A stretch of DNA of 64,000 nt from Olsenella_L kribbiana (GTDB lineage Bacteria; Actinomycetota; Coriobacteriia; Coriobacteriales; Atopobiaceae). The first letter of the stretch is position 1, and each line of letters begins with the position of its first letter. The stretch spans positions 1-64,000 of the forward strand of contig NZ_JAZGJP010000009.1 in assembly GCF_036408795.1 (NCBI RefSeq), written 5' to 3'. Under the pieces are notes generated by a model. That model searched no databases, was not told where the DNA came from, and was given only the letters and a program-made list of their open reading frames with translations. A program made the position numbers and the translations under genes. Below, in pieces: positions 1-8,731 of this stretch.

Positions 1-121
1 CGTCGTGGACCGTCGGCTTCTGCTGCTGGGACTGTCCGTTGTAGGTGACATCCTCAGGAGCGGTCACCTGGAAGCGCGTGCTGTCATTGATGCCAGCAGC
101 CTCGATGGTCAAGGTGCCGGT
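1..121. repeat. Exact 121-bp repeat, copy 1 (partner 2014-2134)
   Basis: Bases 1-121 are identical to 2014-2134. The offset of 2013 is a multiple of three, so both copies code for the same module stretch in the surface protein. Exact DNA identity, rather than only protein similarity, suggests recent duplication or gene conversion. Confidence 0.92.
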
Positions 122-3100
122 CTTGTACGTCACGCTGTAGTTGCCCTGGCTGGACTCACCAGTGGCGCTGATCGTGTAGGTGCCAGCATTCTCGCCAGGC
201 TCGCGGGTCAGCTCGTAGGTGATGAGCGACTCGGACTCGCCATTCACGAGACCGTCAACCTTGGCCGAGAAGGTCGGGTCTGCGGTTCCGTAGCTCTTGG
301 AGGCATCATTTGCGGTCACCGTGACAGGTGCCTGCTTGATCTGGTAGGTCGTCTCGACGGAGCCCGCGTAGTTGCCGATGCCCTTAATCGTCACCGTGAC
401 AGTGCCCACATTGGTGGTGTCCTCGCTGTAGGAGAGCGTGTAGTCCGTGCCCTCGACGAGGTCCTTGCCGGTAGCGGAGTCGTGGACCGTCGGCTTCTGC
501 TGCTGCGAGGTGCCGTTGTAGATGACATCCTCAGGAGCAGTGATGGTGAAGCGCTTGGCATCAGGGTTCGTCGGGTCGTCCGGATTGATGTTGGCAGCAG
601 TCACCTCGAGAGTTCCGAGATTCTCCTGATCCAGCTTGTAGTTGGAGGACTTGGAAGGCGTGGTTGCCGCAGCGAACAGGGCACGAGCCTTGACGACACG
701 GGAGACGCCGTCGCCGAAGGTCAGCGTGTAGCTGTTGGTCGACTTGCCGACATTGGTCTGCGAGCCCGTGACCACGAAGGTGTAGGTCTCGTTGGGCAGG
801 ATGCCGTCGACATGGCCCGTGGCGGTAAGAGGCGTGCCGTCATAGGTCTTCGAAGCGCCCTCGGTCGTGACCGTGTAGCCCTTCGGCAGGATCTGGTACT
901 CGCGCGTGACTTGGCCGGAGAGGTTACCCTGGCCGGTGATGGTCACCGTGACCTTGCCAGCATTGACGGTGTCCTCGCTGTAGCTGACAGTGTAGTCATC
1001 AGTGCTGACGGCGCCACCATCCTTGAAGCTGACGGTGACAGGCTGCTGCTGGGACTCGCCGTTGTAGGTGACGTCTGCAGGCTGGCTCACCGTGAAGGCG
1101 TCCTCGTCCGCGATGTTGCCTGCGGTCACCGTAAGGGTGCCGAGATTTTCATTGACCGTGTAGTTCTTCTGCTGTGCCGTGCCGGTCCACTTGAGCTCAT
1201 AGGTGTTCTGCGAGCTGCCGACTGCGGTCTGCGAGCCGGTGGTCTGGAACTCAGCACGCTCGCCGTTGACGAAGCCGGTGATGGTGCCCTGAGCGGTCAG
1301 AGGCGTGCCGTCGTAGGACTTCGTGTCGCTTGGCGTCGTGACCGTCAGCGTGGCGGGCGTGATCTGGTAGGTCTGCGCCACGGTGCCGGAGTAGTTGCCG
1401 GTGCCGTTGACGGTGACCGTGACGGTGCCGACGTTGGTGGTGTCGCCGCTGTAGGCCAGCGTGTAGTCGGTGCCGAGCTCGAGGTCCTTGCCCGTCGCTG
1501 CGTCGCGGACGGTGATCTCCTCTTCCTGGGAGAGGCCGTTGTACACGGTGTCAGCCGGCTCGCTGATGGTGAAGCGCTTGGCGTCAGGGTTGTCCGGCTG
1601 GTTCGGATCAGGCGTGTCGGGGTTGATCTCGGCGGCGTTGATCGTGAGCGTGCCGTCCTGATACGTCACGCTGTAGTTGCCCTGGCTGGCGTCACCAGAG
1701 GCCTTGATGGCGTAGGTGCCCTTGGCCTCGCCCTCATCGCGGGTCAGGCTGTAGCTGATGAGCGACTCGGACTCGTTGTTCACGAGGCCCGTGACCGTGG
1801 CAGTGAAGGACGGATCCTTCTCGCCGTAGTTCTTGGAGGCGTCTGCCGCCTTCACGACGACCTCGGCCTGCTTGATCTGGTAGGCCGTGTCGACGGAGCC
1901 GGAGTAGTTGCCCTTGCCGGTGATGGTGACGTTGACGGTGCCCACGTTGGTGGTGTCGTCGCTGTAGGAGAGCGTGTAGTCCGTGCCCTCCACGAGGTCC
2001 TTGCCGGTCGTGGCGTCGTGGACCGTCGGCTTCTGCTGCTGGGACTGTCCGTTGTAGGTGACATCCTCAGGAGCGGTCACCTGGAAGCGCGTGCTGTCAT
2101 TGATGCCAGCAGCCTCGATGGTCAAGGTGCCGGTGACCGTCTTCACGACGTAGTTCTGCGTCTGGTCGGTGCCAGCTGCATCGGTGACCTTTGCAGTGCC
2201 GCTGAACGCGCCATCGTAGCTGCCTGCGTTCGTACCCTTGGCGGAGTACGCGAGGCCACCAAGCGTCTGGCCAGAAAGCAGGCCAGTGGTCGTATACCCG
2301 GTGAGCTCATGCTCCTGGCCATCATAGGTGATGGTCTGGCTCTCGCCCGTGACCGTGGCAGGCATGGTAGCTGCTGTGATGGTTAGGGTGCCATCAGTGA
2401 CCTCGACATAGACCTTCTTGAAGTTCGGGCTGGTCGCCGTGAACTTGCTCGAGGTCAGGCCCATGGAGTAGGTGCCCACGTCCGTACCCTGCGCAACGGC
2501 GCTCTGGCCGCCGTTCAGGCTGACGCTGATGGAGCTGTCAACAGAAGCGGCGTCAGAGGTCCAGCCTTCGACGGACTTCTGGGTGCCATCGTATGTGAAC
2601 GAGCCGGACTCGCCCGTCACATGGACGGTAGCCTCCTCGGCCTGGTTCACGGTCAGCGTGCCCTCAGCCGTCGTGATGTTGTAGTTTGTGGCCTTCGTGT
2701 TGTCGTTGAGCTTGTACGTGAAGGCGTTCTTCACGAAGCCGGCGTTCGTGATGGTGCCGGTCACGTCGTACGTTGCGCCCTCGCCCTCGACGAAGCCATC
2801 TCCGCTAGGAGTCACAGTGTGGTTAATCAGAGGCTTGCCGTCATAGGTCTTGGAGTCAGACGCAGAGGTCAGCGTGACCTGACGCGGTGACACCGTAAGG
2901 GTGCCATTCGTGGTCTGGATGTCCGTAAAGTTGGCGGTCACGTCGTTGCCGGAGGCATCGAGAATCTTGTACGTAGCGACCTTGTTGGCAACAGAGCCGG
3001 CATCAGTGATGGTGCCAGATGCGGTGGCTTGGTAGGTCAGGCCATCAGGCAAGCCGGTCTCAGTTACGCCAGCAGACGTCAGAGCAGTGCCGTCATACGC

Positions 3101-6100
3101 CTTCGATGCGCTGCCAGCGGTGAAGGTCACCGTCGCGGAGTTCTTGGTCACCTCAAGAGTGCCAAGGCTATCGACCACGTTATAGTTGGACTGCTTTGCC
3201 GTGCCGGTCCAGTTGAGCTCGTAGGTGTTCTTCGAGCTGCCGACCTCGGTCTGGGAGCCAGTCACCTTGAAGTCGACCGTCTCGCCGTTCTGGAGGCCTT
3301 TGTAGGTAGCGCTATCAGACTTCGTCAGCGCTGTGCCGTCGTAGGCCTTGGTGGCATCAGGCGTCGTGACCGTCAGCGTGGCGGGCGTGATCTGGTAGGT
3401 CTGCGCCACGGTGCCGGAATAGTTGCCGGTGCCGTTGACGGTGACCGTGACGGTACCCACGTTGGTGGTATCGCCGCTGTAGGAGAGCTCATAGTCGGTG
3501 CCCTCAGCCAGCGTTGCGCCGGTCTTGGTGTCCTTGACCGTGATGCCTTGCTTCTGATCCTTGCCATTGTAGGTAACGTTAGAAGGAGTCGAGACCTCGA
3601 AGCGGGACTGATCCGTAATGTCAGCAGCCGTAATGGTGAGGGTGCCAGGCACGAAGCTCACGCTGTAGTTGCCCTGGCTGGCCTCGCCAGACGGGGTGAT
3701 GGCGTAAGTCTTGCCGGCTTCCTCGCCCTGCTCGCGGGTCAGCTCGTACTTGATGAGCGACTCGGATTCGCCGTTCACGAGGCCCGTGACCGTAGCAGTG
3801 AAGGACGGATCCTTCTCGCCGTACTTCTTCGAAGTGTTGTTGGCCTTCACCGTGACCGGTGCCCGCTTCACGTGGATGGCAAGGCCATCCTTCTGGACGG
3901 TCTTGTAGCCGTCCTTGGAAGCACGGACGCTGATGTTGCTCGTGGTGCCCGCGTCGGTGCGACTCGGTGCGGTCGTCGACCACGTCTTTCCGTTATCGGT
4001 GGAGTACTCGATCGTTGCGCCAGAGACGGAAGCCGAGGCGCTGAGCGTATGGGCCTGGCCGTTGTAGGTGGTGTCGATGGAGTCTGCGTTGACCAGGTTG
4101 ATCTTTGCGCAGTAGACGATCGTGATGGTCTGGCCATCGGCAGCGGAGCTGACACTGAACTGGCCGTCGTCCAGCGGCTCATAGGTGCTGGCCCAGCCGG
4201 AGCCTGCGGCCTTGGCGACAATTGCCTCGACCTGGGACTGGTCGATGCGCGCTGCTGCGCCGATAGCGACGACAGCCGTAGCGGAGCCTGCATTGGTTGT
4301 GGTGCCATCTGCATTGTGCAGCTTGACATTCACCGTGACGTTGGCTTCGCCGTTCTGGGTCCACTGGCTCACGAAGTGGAAGTTGCCATTGGACGCGTAG
4401 GCAACGTTGCTGTCATTGATGGTGAAGGTGTCGCCTGGCTTGTAGACCTTGCCGGACGTGTCGCCCTCGAGCACCCAGCCCGTGAAGTGCTGGCCCTGCT
4501 TTGTGGTTGTGCACTCAGGGATGGTGAAGGAGCCGTTGTAGCTATACGAACCAGAGGCAGCTGCGTCGTCGTAGCTCGTCGTATAGGTCGTCGTGGCATC
4601 AGGCGTCGCGACGATGGAGATGCGGATGTCCTTCGGCTTCCAGCTTCTCGCATCGGCGCCGATGGTGATGGTGTAGGAGCCGTTGCCGTTCGGTTTCAGC
4701 GACCAGTGACCGCTCGTATTCGTCAGCAGGTTGCCATTCTGATCGCGCGCGGTGATGGTCACGCCAGACGCGCTCAGCGTGTAGCCGTCCTTGACAGTGA
4801 ACGTGAACGTCGAGCTATATCTGGTGTTCCTGACATAGAAGTCGAAGATGCCCGGATAGAGCTTGTTGCCATCCACATGGTTGGCCGTGCCGCCGTTGGA
4901 CGTCACATAATCGACGCCGACGAGCTGGTTGACCCAGACCTCGGAGGTGGCCTGGTCCTTGTAGTTCGTGCTCACCGAGATGTTGCCGTAGACATTCTTG
5001 CCCGAGGCAGCCGCGATGGTGACCAGATAACTCGGAGCCGAAGGGGAGCCGCTCCTCGTGACCGTGATGGTCGTGCCATCGGAGAGCGTCGTGGTGGCGG
5101 TGCCATTGGTAGGTGGAATGTTGGCCATGACTTCGTCGGAAGCCAGCGTGATGGTCAGCTTGTTCAGCACCTTCGGGTTGGAGGACCACTGGTCGTACCT
5201 ATCCAGCTGGAAGCTGACGGAGCTGCCCGTCGTGTAGCTGAGGCTGCCGCCGTTCTTGGAATTCAGCCTCGTATCGCCGTAGGTCAGATAGGTGTTGGAG
5301 GAGTTTGCAAATGTCAGCGTATGCTGGCTCGAGAGGTTCACGGTCACGGTCGTGGCGCCGGTGACGCCGCTCAGGGTGTAGCCGTTGCTGGTGGACGTGA
5401 TGGTGCCGCTATCCGAGGTGACGCTGTCGACCGAAAGGCCCGTAGCAGGCGTGAAGGTGATGTTCGCGGTGCCATTGGGAGTCACACCGGAAGGACCGAC
5501 GAGCGAGCCGGCATCGGCTGCCGTGGCCTCCTTGCCGTCAATCGTGTACTTGTAGGTAATGGCGTAGGAACCACGGTAGTGGACCTGGAGATCCGTTGCC
5601 TTCGCTGCCTCGATCTGCGCGATGGAGCCATCAGCGGTCATAGCAAGGAGTGTTCCGTCAGAAGCGATGGAGAACGAGACGACATCGGTGTTGTAGATGG
5701 ATGCATGGTCAAATGCGTAGCCAGCAGGAATAATGCCGGACGCAGCTGCATTCGCGGCGATGTTGCCTGCTTCAAGGGTCCCGGTCGTCGTGGTGCCGTC
5801 GTTGTCGTTCACGAACGTGACCGTCGCAGACGTCGCTGCAGCCGCCTTGCTGACGCCGAGCAGCGAATTAATCGAGAGAGCGGAGACGAGCGTCGTGCTG
5901 GTCTCAGCCGTATCCGTGCTGGAGCTCTCCTCGGCGCCTGCCGCTTCTTCGCTCTCGGAGGTCTCCTCTGTGGCAGAGGATTCATCCTTCGTGACTTCTT
6001 CGGTCGAAGTGGCCTCGTCCGTGCTGGATGCCGCATTGGCAGCAGAAGCATCGTCAGAAGAAGCGCTGTCAGATGCGTTCGAATCATCCGCTGCTGCAGG

Positions 6101-6961
6101 AGCAGCCTTCTCGCTCTCGAGCACATAGATCGAAGATGCCGCAGAAGAGGTTGCCGTGGCCTTGCCAGCCGTGGCCGTCTCCTCCTTCACAGGCGCTGCT
6201 GTCTCTGACACCATGCTCCACAGCGTCGTTGCATCCGTCGAAGGATCTGCATCCGTGAGCGTAATCTCGACTGCAGCGGCAGGCGTGACAGCGCTTCCAT
6301 CGGCGGACACATAGCTTACGCGCACCGCTTTGAGGGCAGAGACCTCGTTTCTGGAGGCAGAAGCGACGCTTTCGAACGTATCTGCGAGATCTTCTGCATC
6401 GACCGTCTCGAGGACGAGCTTTGCGTCCTTCGGAAGCGCACCTTCAGGCGCAGACACATGGACTGCGACGGTGTCAGTGCCGACTGCCACGCTCTCCTCG
6501 AGCTCCTGGGCAGGCATCGTGTCCTCAGAGGCAGCAGTCCCCTCTGCTGTGGCCGTGGTGGCCGTAGAGGCAGCAGCGGGCGTCTCGGCCGTCGTGGCAG
6601 ACGCGCTCGTCTCGGCTGCACTCTCCCGTGCAGCAGGAGCCGTCTCTTCGGTCGTGGCAGCTGCTGCAGGCGCCTCTTCCGCAGCCGTCGTCGAAGACGT
6701 AGATGCAGCAGATGCACTCTCCTGAGTCGTCGTGGCAGCCGTCTCCTGGGCTGCTGCAGCCTGAGAGCTCGTCTCGTCGGCAGATGTGGCATCAGGCTCA
6801 GAAGGCTGAGACACGCTCTGGTTCTCTGCCGCGAAGACCGGCAGCGGCGTTCCTGCTGTCACCATGGCGCCAGAAAGCGCGATGGCAAGCGCCTTGCTGG
6901 CCGGACTCTTCGGGTCGAAGACGTTGCCCTTCTTGTCTGACTTCTTGTGCTTCTTTGACAT
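1..6961 (-). CDS. Giant secreted MBG/YDG-repeat surface protein, 3' end outside window
   Basis: One uninterrupted minus-strand frame runs from an ATG at 6961 to the left edge (2320 codons, no stop seen). The purine-rich AAGGGG about 8 nt upstream supports the start. Residues 1-22 are basic and 23-45 form a hydrophobic signal peptide ending near VFAAE. About 350 residues of Ala/Ser/Thr/Glu-rich low-complexity sequence follow. An InlB/Flg_new-like repeat (FTGWVLEGD) lies near residues 815-865. From about residue 950 on come tandem MBG-type modules: the DASKxYGxxDPxF type near nt 3630-3880, 1650-1880 and 110-330, and the YDGTPLT type near nt 3340, 3080, 2840, 1320 and 840, separated by YNGxxQ/DYTLSYS modules. 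Such repeats build stalk-like adhesins in Gram-positive surface proteins. The anchor (LPXTG or other) would lie beyond the window, so attachment is unknown. The long plus-strand frames here are its antisense shadow. Confidence 0.9.
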   Translation of the reverse strand, partial: MSKKHKKSDKKGNVFDPKSPASKALAIALSGAMVTAGTPLPVFAAENQSVSQPSEPDATSADETSSQAAAAQETAATTTQESASAASTSSTTAAEEAPAAAATTEETAPAARESAAETSASATTAETPAAASTATTATAEGTAASEDTMPAQELEESVAVGTDTVAVHVSAPEGALPKDAKLVLETVDAEDLADTFESVASASRNEVSALKAVRVSYVSADGSAVTPAAAVEITLTDADPSTDATTLWSMVSETAAPVKEETATAGKATATSSAASSIYVLESEKAAPAAADDSNASDSASSDDASAANAASSTDEATSTEEVTKDESSATEETSESEEAAGAEESSSTDTAETSTTLVSALSINSLLGVSKAAAATSATVTFVNDNDGTTTTGTLEAGNIAANAAASGIIPAGYAFDHASIYNTDVVSFSIASDGTLLAMTADGSIAQIEAAKATDLQVHYRGSYAITYKYTIDGKEATAADAGSLVGPSGVTPNGTANITFTPATGLSVDSVTSDSGTITSTSNGYTLSGVTGATTVTVNLSSQHTLTFANSSNTYLTYGDTRLNSKNGGSLSYTTGSSVSFQLDRYDQWSSNPKVLNKLTITLASDEVMANIPPTNGTATTTLSDGTTITVTRSGSPSAPSYLVTIAAASGKNVYGNISVSTNYKDQATSEVWVNQLVGVDYVTSNGGTANHVDGNKLYPGIFDFYVRNTRYSSTFTFTVKDGYTLSASGVTITARDQNGNLLTNTSGHWSLKPNGNGSYTITIGADARSWKPKDIRISIVATPDATTTYTTSYDDAAASGSYSYNGSFTIPECTTTKQGQHFTGWVLEGDTSGKVYKPGDTFTINDSNVAYASNGNFHFVSQWTQNGEANVTVNVKLHNADGTTTNAGSATAVVAIGAAARIDQSQVEAIVAKAAGSGWASTYEPLDDGQFSVSSAADGQTITIVYCAKINLVNADSIDTTYNGQAHTLSASASVSGATIEYSTDNGKTWSTTAPSRTDAGTTSNISVRASKDGYKTVQKDGLAIHVKRAPVTVKANNTSKKYGEKDPSFTATVTGLVNGESESLIKYELTREQGEEAGKTYAITPSGEASQGNYSVSFVPGTLTITAADITDQSRFEVSTPSNVTYNGKDQKQGITVKDTKTGATLAEGTDYELSYSGDTTNVGTVTVTVNGTGNYSGTVAQTYQITPATLTVTTPDATKAYDGTALTKSDSATYKGLQNGETVDFKVTGSQTEVGSSKNTYELNWTGTAKQSNYNVVDSLGTLEVTKNSATVTFTAGSASKAYDGTALTSAGVTETGLPDGLTYQATASGTITDAGSVANKVATYKILDASGNDVTANFTDIQTTNGTLTVSPRQVTLTSASDSKTYDGKPLINHTVTPSGDGFVEGEGATYDVTGTITNAGFVKNAFTYKLNDNTKATNYNITTAEGTLTVNQAEEATVHVTGESGSFTYDGTQKSVEGWTSDAASVDSSISVSLNGGQSAVAQGTDVGTYSMGLTSSKFTATSPNFKKVYVEVTDGTLTITAATMPATVTGESQTITYDGQEHELTGYTTTGLLSGQTLGGLAYSAKGTNAGSYDGAFSGTAKVTDAAGTDQTQNYVVKTVTGTLTIEAAGINDSTRFQVTAPEDVTYNGQSQQQKPTVHDATTGKDLVEGTDYTLSYSDDTTNVGTVNVTITGKGNYSGSVDTAYQIKQAEVVVKAADASKNYGEKDPSFTATVTGLVNNESESLISYSLTRDEGEAKGTYAIKASGDASQGNYSVTYQDGTLTINAAEINPDTPDPNQPDNPDAKRFTISEPADTVYNGLSQEEEITVRDAATGKDLELGTDYTLAYSGDTTNVGTVTVTVNGTGNYSGTVAQTYQITPATLTVTTPSDTKSYDGTPLTAQGTITGFVNGERAEFQTTGSQTAVGSSQNTYELKWTGTAQQKNYTVNENLGTLTVTAGNIADEDAFTVSQPADVTYNGESQQQPVTVSFKDGGAVSTDDYTVSYSEDTVNAGKVTVTITGQGNLSGQVTREYQILPKGYTVTTEGASKTYDGTPLTATGHVDGILPNETYTFVVTGSQTNVGKSTNSYTLTFGDGVSRVVKARALFAAATTPSKSSNYKLDQENLGTLEVTAANINPDDPTNPDAKRFTITAPEDVIYNGTSQQQKPTVHDSATGKDLVEGTDYTLSYSEDTTNVGTVTVTIKGIGNYAGSVETTYQIKQAPVTVTANDASKSYGTADPTFSAKVDGLVNGESESLITYELTREPGENAGTYTISATGESSQGNYSVTYKTGTLTIEAAGINDSTRFQVTAPEDVTYNGQSQQQKPTVHD
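1332..1455. repeat. Near-identical 124-bp repeat, copy 1 (partner 3360-3483)
   Basis: Bases 1332-1455 match 3360-3483 with only four substitutions visible. The offset of 2028 keeps the reading frame. It encodes the end of one YNG module and the start of a YDG module in the surface protein. Confidence 0.85.
2014..2134. repeat. Exact 121-bp repeat, copy 2 (partner 1-121)
   Basis: Second copy of the exact in-frame repeat inside the surface-protein gene. The match ends at 2134, where the two modules diverge into different downstream domain types. Confidence 0.92.
3360..3483. repeat. Near-identical 124-bp repeat, copy 2 (partner 1332-1455)
   Basis: Second copy of the near-identical in-frame repeat of the surface-protein gene. 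Confidence 0.85.
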
Positions 6962-7363
6962 AGCCAAGCCCCTTCCATTCAGCTCCTGTGTCAAATGGCC
7001 TATCACTGGCACCGATATGCATAGTGCTTCAAGAATTGTCGAGCAGCTATGTAAGAGCTGTGCCAGTTCTGTGCCACATGTACGTTATATAGCCGACTTT
7101 TGGCAGGGTGCGCATCGTCCCGAAGTATGAGATGAGCGATTTGCATGCATCAAGACGCTATTTCATGCAGTTCGCATTAAGTATTTTATATATCTGAAAA
7201 TAGTTTGCACTGATAGTTCGGATTATGTCCATGACTGCCACGCTATGGCAGGATGACAAATATTCATTTATATCATTTTGGTAAAAAACGGCGAGCGGTC
7301 TTGCAAACCTGTATATGAAGGCAAGCTTAAACCGATTTCTATCTCATCCCTGAGGATGACGCC
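6962..7363. other. AT-rich intergenic region upstream of the surface-protein gene
   Basis: About 400 bp, visibly richer in A+T than its surroundings, with no convincing ORF. It must hold the surface-protein promoter. TATATAAC near 7095 could be a -10 element, but no clear -35 partner was found. It also holds a six-base-pair inverted repeat (7235-7251, CTGCCA/TGGCAG) and a pair of direct repeats listed separately. No strong terminator for the glycosyltransferase gene could be identified. Confidence 0.6.
7058..7076. promoter_or_regulatory. Paired CTGTGCCA direct repeats, 11-bp period
   Basis: CTGTGCCA occurs at 7058-7065 and again at 7069-7076, exactly 11 bp apart, about one helical turn. It lies roughly 100 bp upstream of the surface-protein start. 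This spacing is usual for tandem binding of a response regulator, but the protein that would bind is unknown. Confidence 0.4.
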
Positions 7364-8407
7364 TCAGCTGAAGAGCTGCGAGCCCAGGGTTGTGGTATGG
7401 CGGGAGATCCAGGAGATGATGCGCCCCTCGCCCATTGCAAGATCGACATCCTTGCGGCGGATCGGCATGAGCATGGCACGGACGACACCCGACCAGGGTG
7501 CAGCCTCTGAGGCAATCTTCTGCGTCTTGTCGCTTGTGATGACCCGCTCGACGTGTGCCCGCTTCTCGTCCTCCGAGAGGTCGCAGGCAGGGCTGCACGT
7601 GCTGACGATCGTGGTGATGACATTCGTGACATAGCGGCGCTGGAGCATCCTGCACGTCTGGGAGTCCTCGTCCATGCCCCAATGGGCAAAGAGGTTGTCC
7701 AGAAGATCCTGCTCGTGCTCGTCCGTCCAGCAATGGGAGAGGTCCCAGGCAAGCGAGGCGGAGAGGCAGAAGTCGCCGGCATTGTAGATGGCATCGCGCA
7801 CATAGGCGACACCATGCACATCCATAAGGAATGCTGCCATGAATGCCGTTCCCCCATCGGAGGCAAACTTGGCGCCCGACTTGCGCACCCGGTCCATGCG
7901 GAAGAGCTTGCCGCACGGGAACGGCAGAAGCCCGGCATCGAAGTACTTCCATGCCTCTGCATGGAAGGCATCGTCGTCTGCATAGACATAAGGAGAGGGG
8001 CCATCCACTGCCACCTGGCGCGCATTGTTCGCGACTGCCGCCATGGCCAGATCGAGCGATCCCTCTTCTGCCACCTCGTAGAGCTCTTCGAGCGTACGTG
8101 GCGCGAGCGTATCCGTTGCATCCATGAGGAAGGCGTAGGTACCTTCGGCACGCTCGAGACCCAGATTGAAGCAGTCGGAGGCGCTCTCGGAATCGATATG
8201 GAGGCATTCGAGCATCGCATCGCGCTCTTCTGCGGTAGCGAGCATGCGCTTCGCCTCGTCGGTGGACGCAGCATCGACGACGAGCACCTGAAGGCCCCTC
8301 TGGGTCTGGGCGGCCAGGCAGTTAAGGGCACGGTTCAGGGTGGCGGCAGCATCATGCGCCCGCACGATGACGGTCACCGAGGGGTGTCTGTGGCCATACC
8401 CTGCCAT
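7364..8407 (-). CDS. Family 2 (GT-A) glycosyltransferase
   Basis: Predicted cytoplasmic protein of 347 residues. The ATG at 8407 is chosen over an upstream frame extension because AGGA sits about 9 nt before it and the GT-A fold starts immediately: SVTVIVRAHDAAATL at residues 10-24, VLVVDAASTDE at 41-51, and an acidic metal-site candidate FLMDATD around 93-99. The C-terminal half is not recognisable and has no membrane helix. The family transfers sugars from nucleotide donors to glycans, lipids or proteins; the acceptor cannot be read from sequence. It lies directly upstream of the giant surface protein on the same strand, so a role in glycosylating a surface component is possible but unproven. 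Confidence 0.8.
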   Translation of the reverse strand: MAGYGHRHPSVTVIVRAHDAAATLNRALNCLAAQTQRGLQVLVVDAASTDEAKRMLATAEERDAMLECLHIDSESASDCFNLGLERAEGTYAFLMDATDTLAPRTLEELYEVAEEGSLDLAMAAVANNARQVAVDGPSPYVYADDDAFHAEAWKYFDAGLLPFPCGKLFRMDRVRKSGAKFASDGGTAFMAAFLMDVHGVAYVRDAIYNAGDFCLSASLAWDLSHCWTDEHEQDLLDNLFAHWGMDEDSQTCRMLQRRYVTNVITTIVSTCSPACDLSEDEKRAHVERVITSDKTQKIASEAAPWSGVVRAMLMPIRRKDVDLAMGEGRIISWISRHTTTLGSQLFS

Positions 8408-8731
8408 TTCGCTTTTTCCTGCCCTTTCTGCCGATGCCAGGTGGGGGCAGATATGCTGCCCCCCAGCAATTTGACACACTACCAGTTTCTCTTTCCCTAC
8501 CCGTGACGGCCAAAGCGGCCCTACGCAATACGTACAGAACGTTCAACACACCTACATTTTTCAAAGCGGCTTAACCGTCCACAGGCAAAGAGGTACCAAA
8601 TGCCGGAAATATGCAAGTTTTTATGCAGGAAAGGATCGCATGGCCGCAAGTTGCGTGATGCATAGCGGCAAAGACAGAGGCCATCCACCCGAAGGCAGAT
8701 GGCCTCTGATGGAGTGCCTCTGGAAGAGCTG
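8408..8731. other. Intergenic region between a membrane-protein gene and the glycosyltransferase
   Basis: About 324 bp without a supported gene. The lower-numbered part should hold the glycosyltransferase promoter, which I could not define. The upper part holds the terminator at 8675-8708. Confidence 0.6.
8675..8708 (-). terminator. Rho-independent terminator-like hairpin after the 8732-9466 gene
   Basis: An 11-bp perfect stem (CAGAGGCCATC at 8675-8685 with its complement at 8698-8708) lies 24 bp beyond the stop of the minus-strand gene. In transcript direction it is followed by TCTTTGCC, a modest U-tract. Confidence 0.7.

Noticed and set aside
1..3900. Possible CRISPR or satellite array because of many recurring segments
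   Set aside because: Repeats are long, imperfect, in frame and encode protein modules; there are no short identical repeats with unique spacers of equal length.
5..6208. Plus-strand open frames of 793 and 1059 codons at the left edge
   Set aside because: They mirror the minus-strand adhesin codon by codon and inherit its repeats. The minus-strand frame has a start, a signal peptide and known repeat modules.
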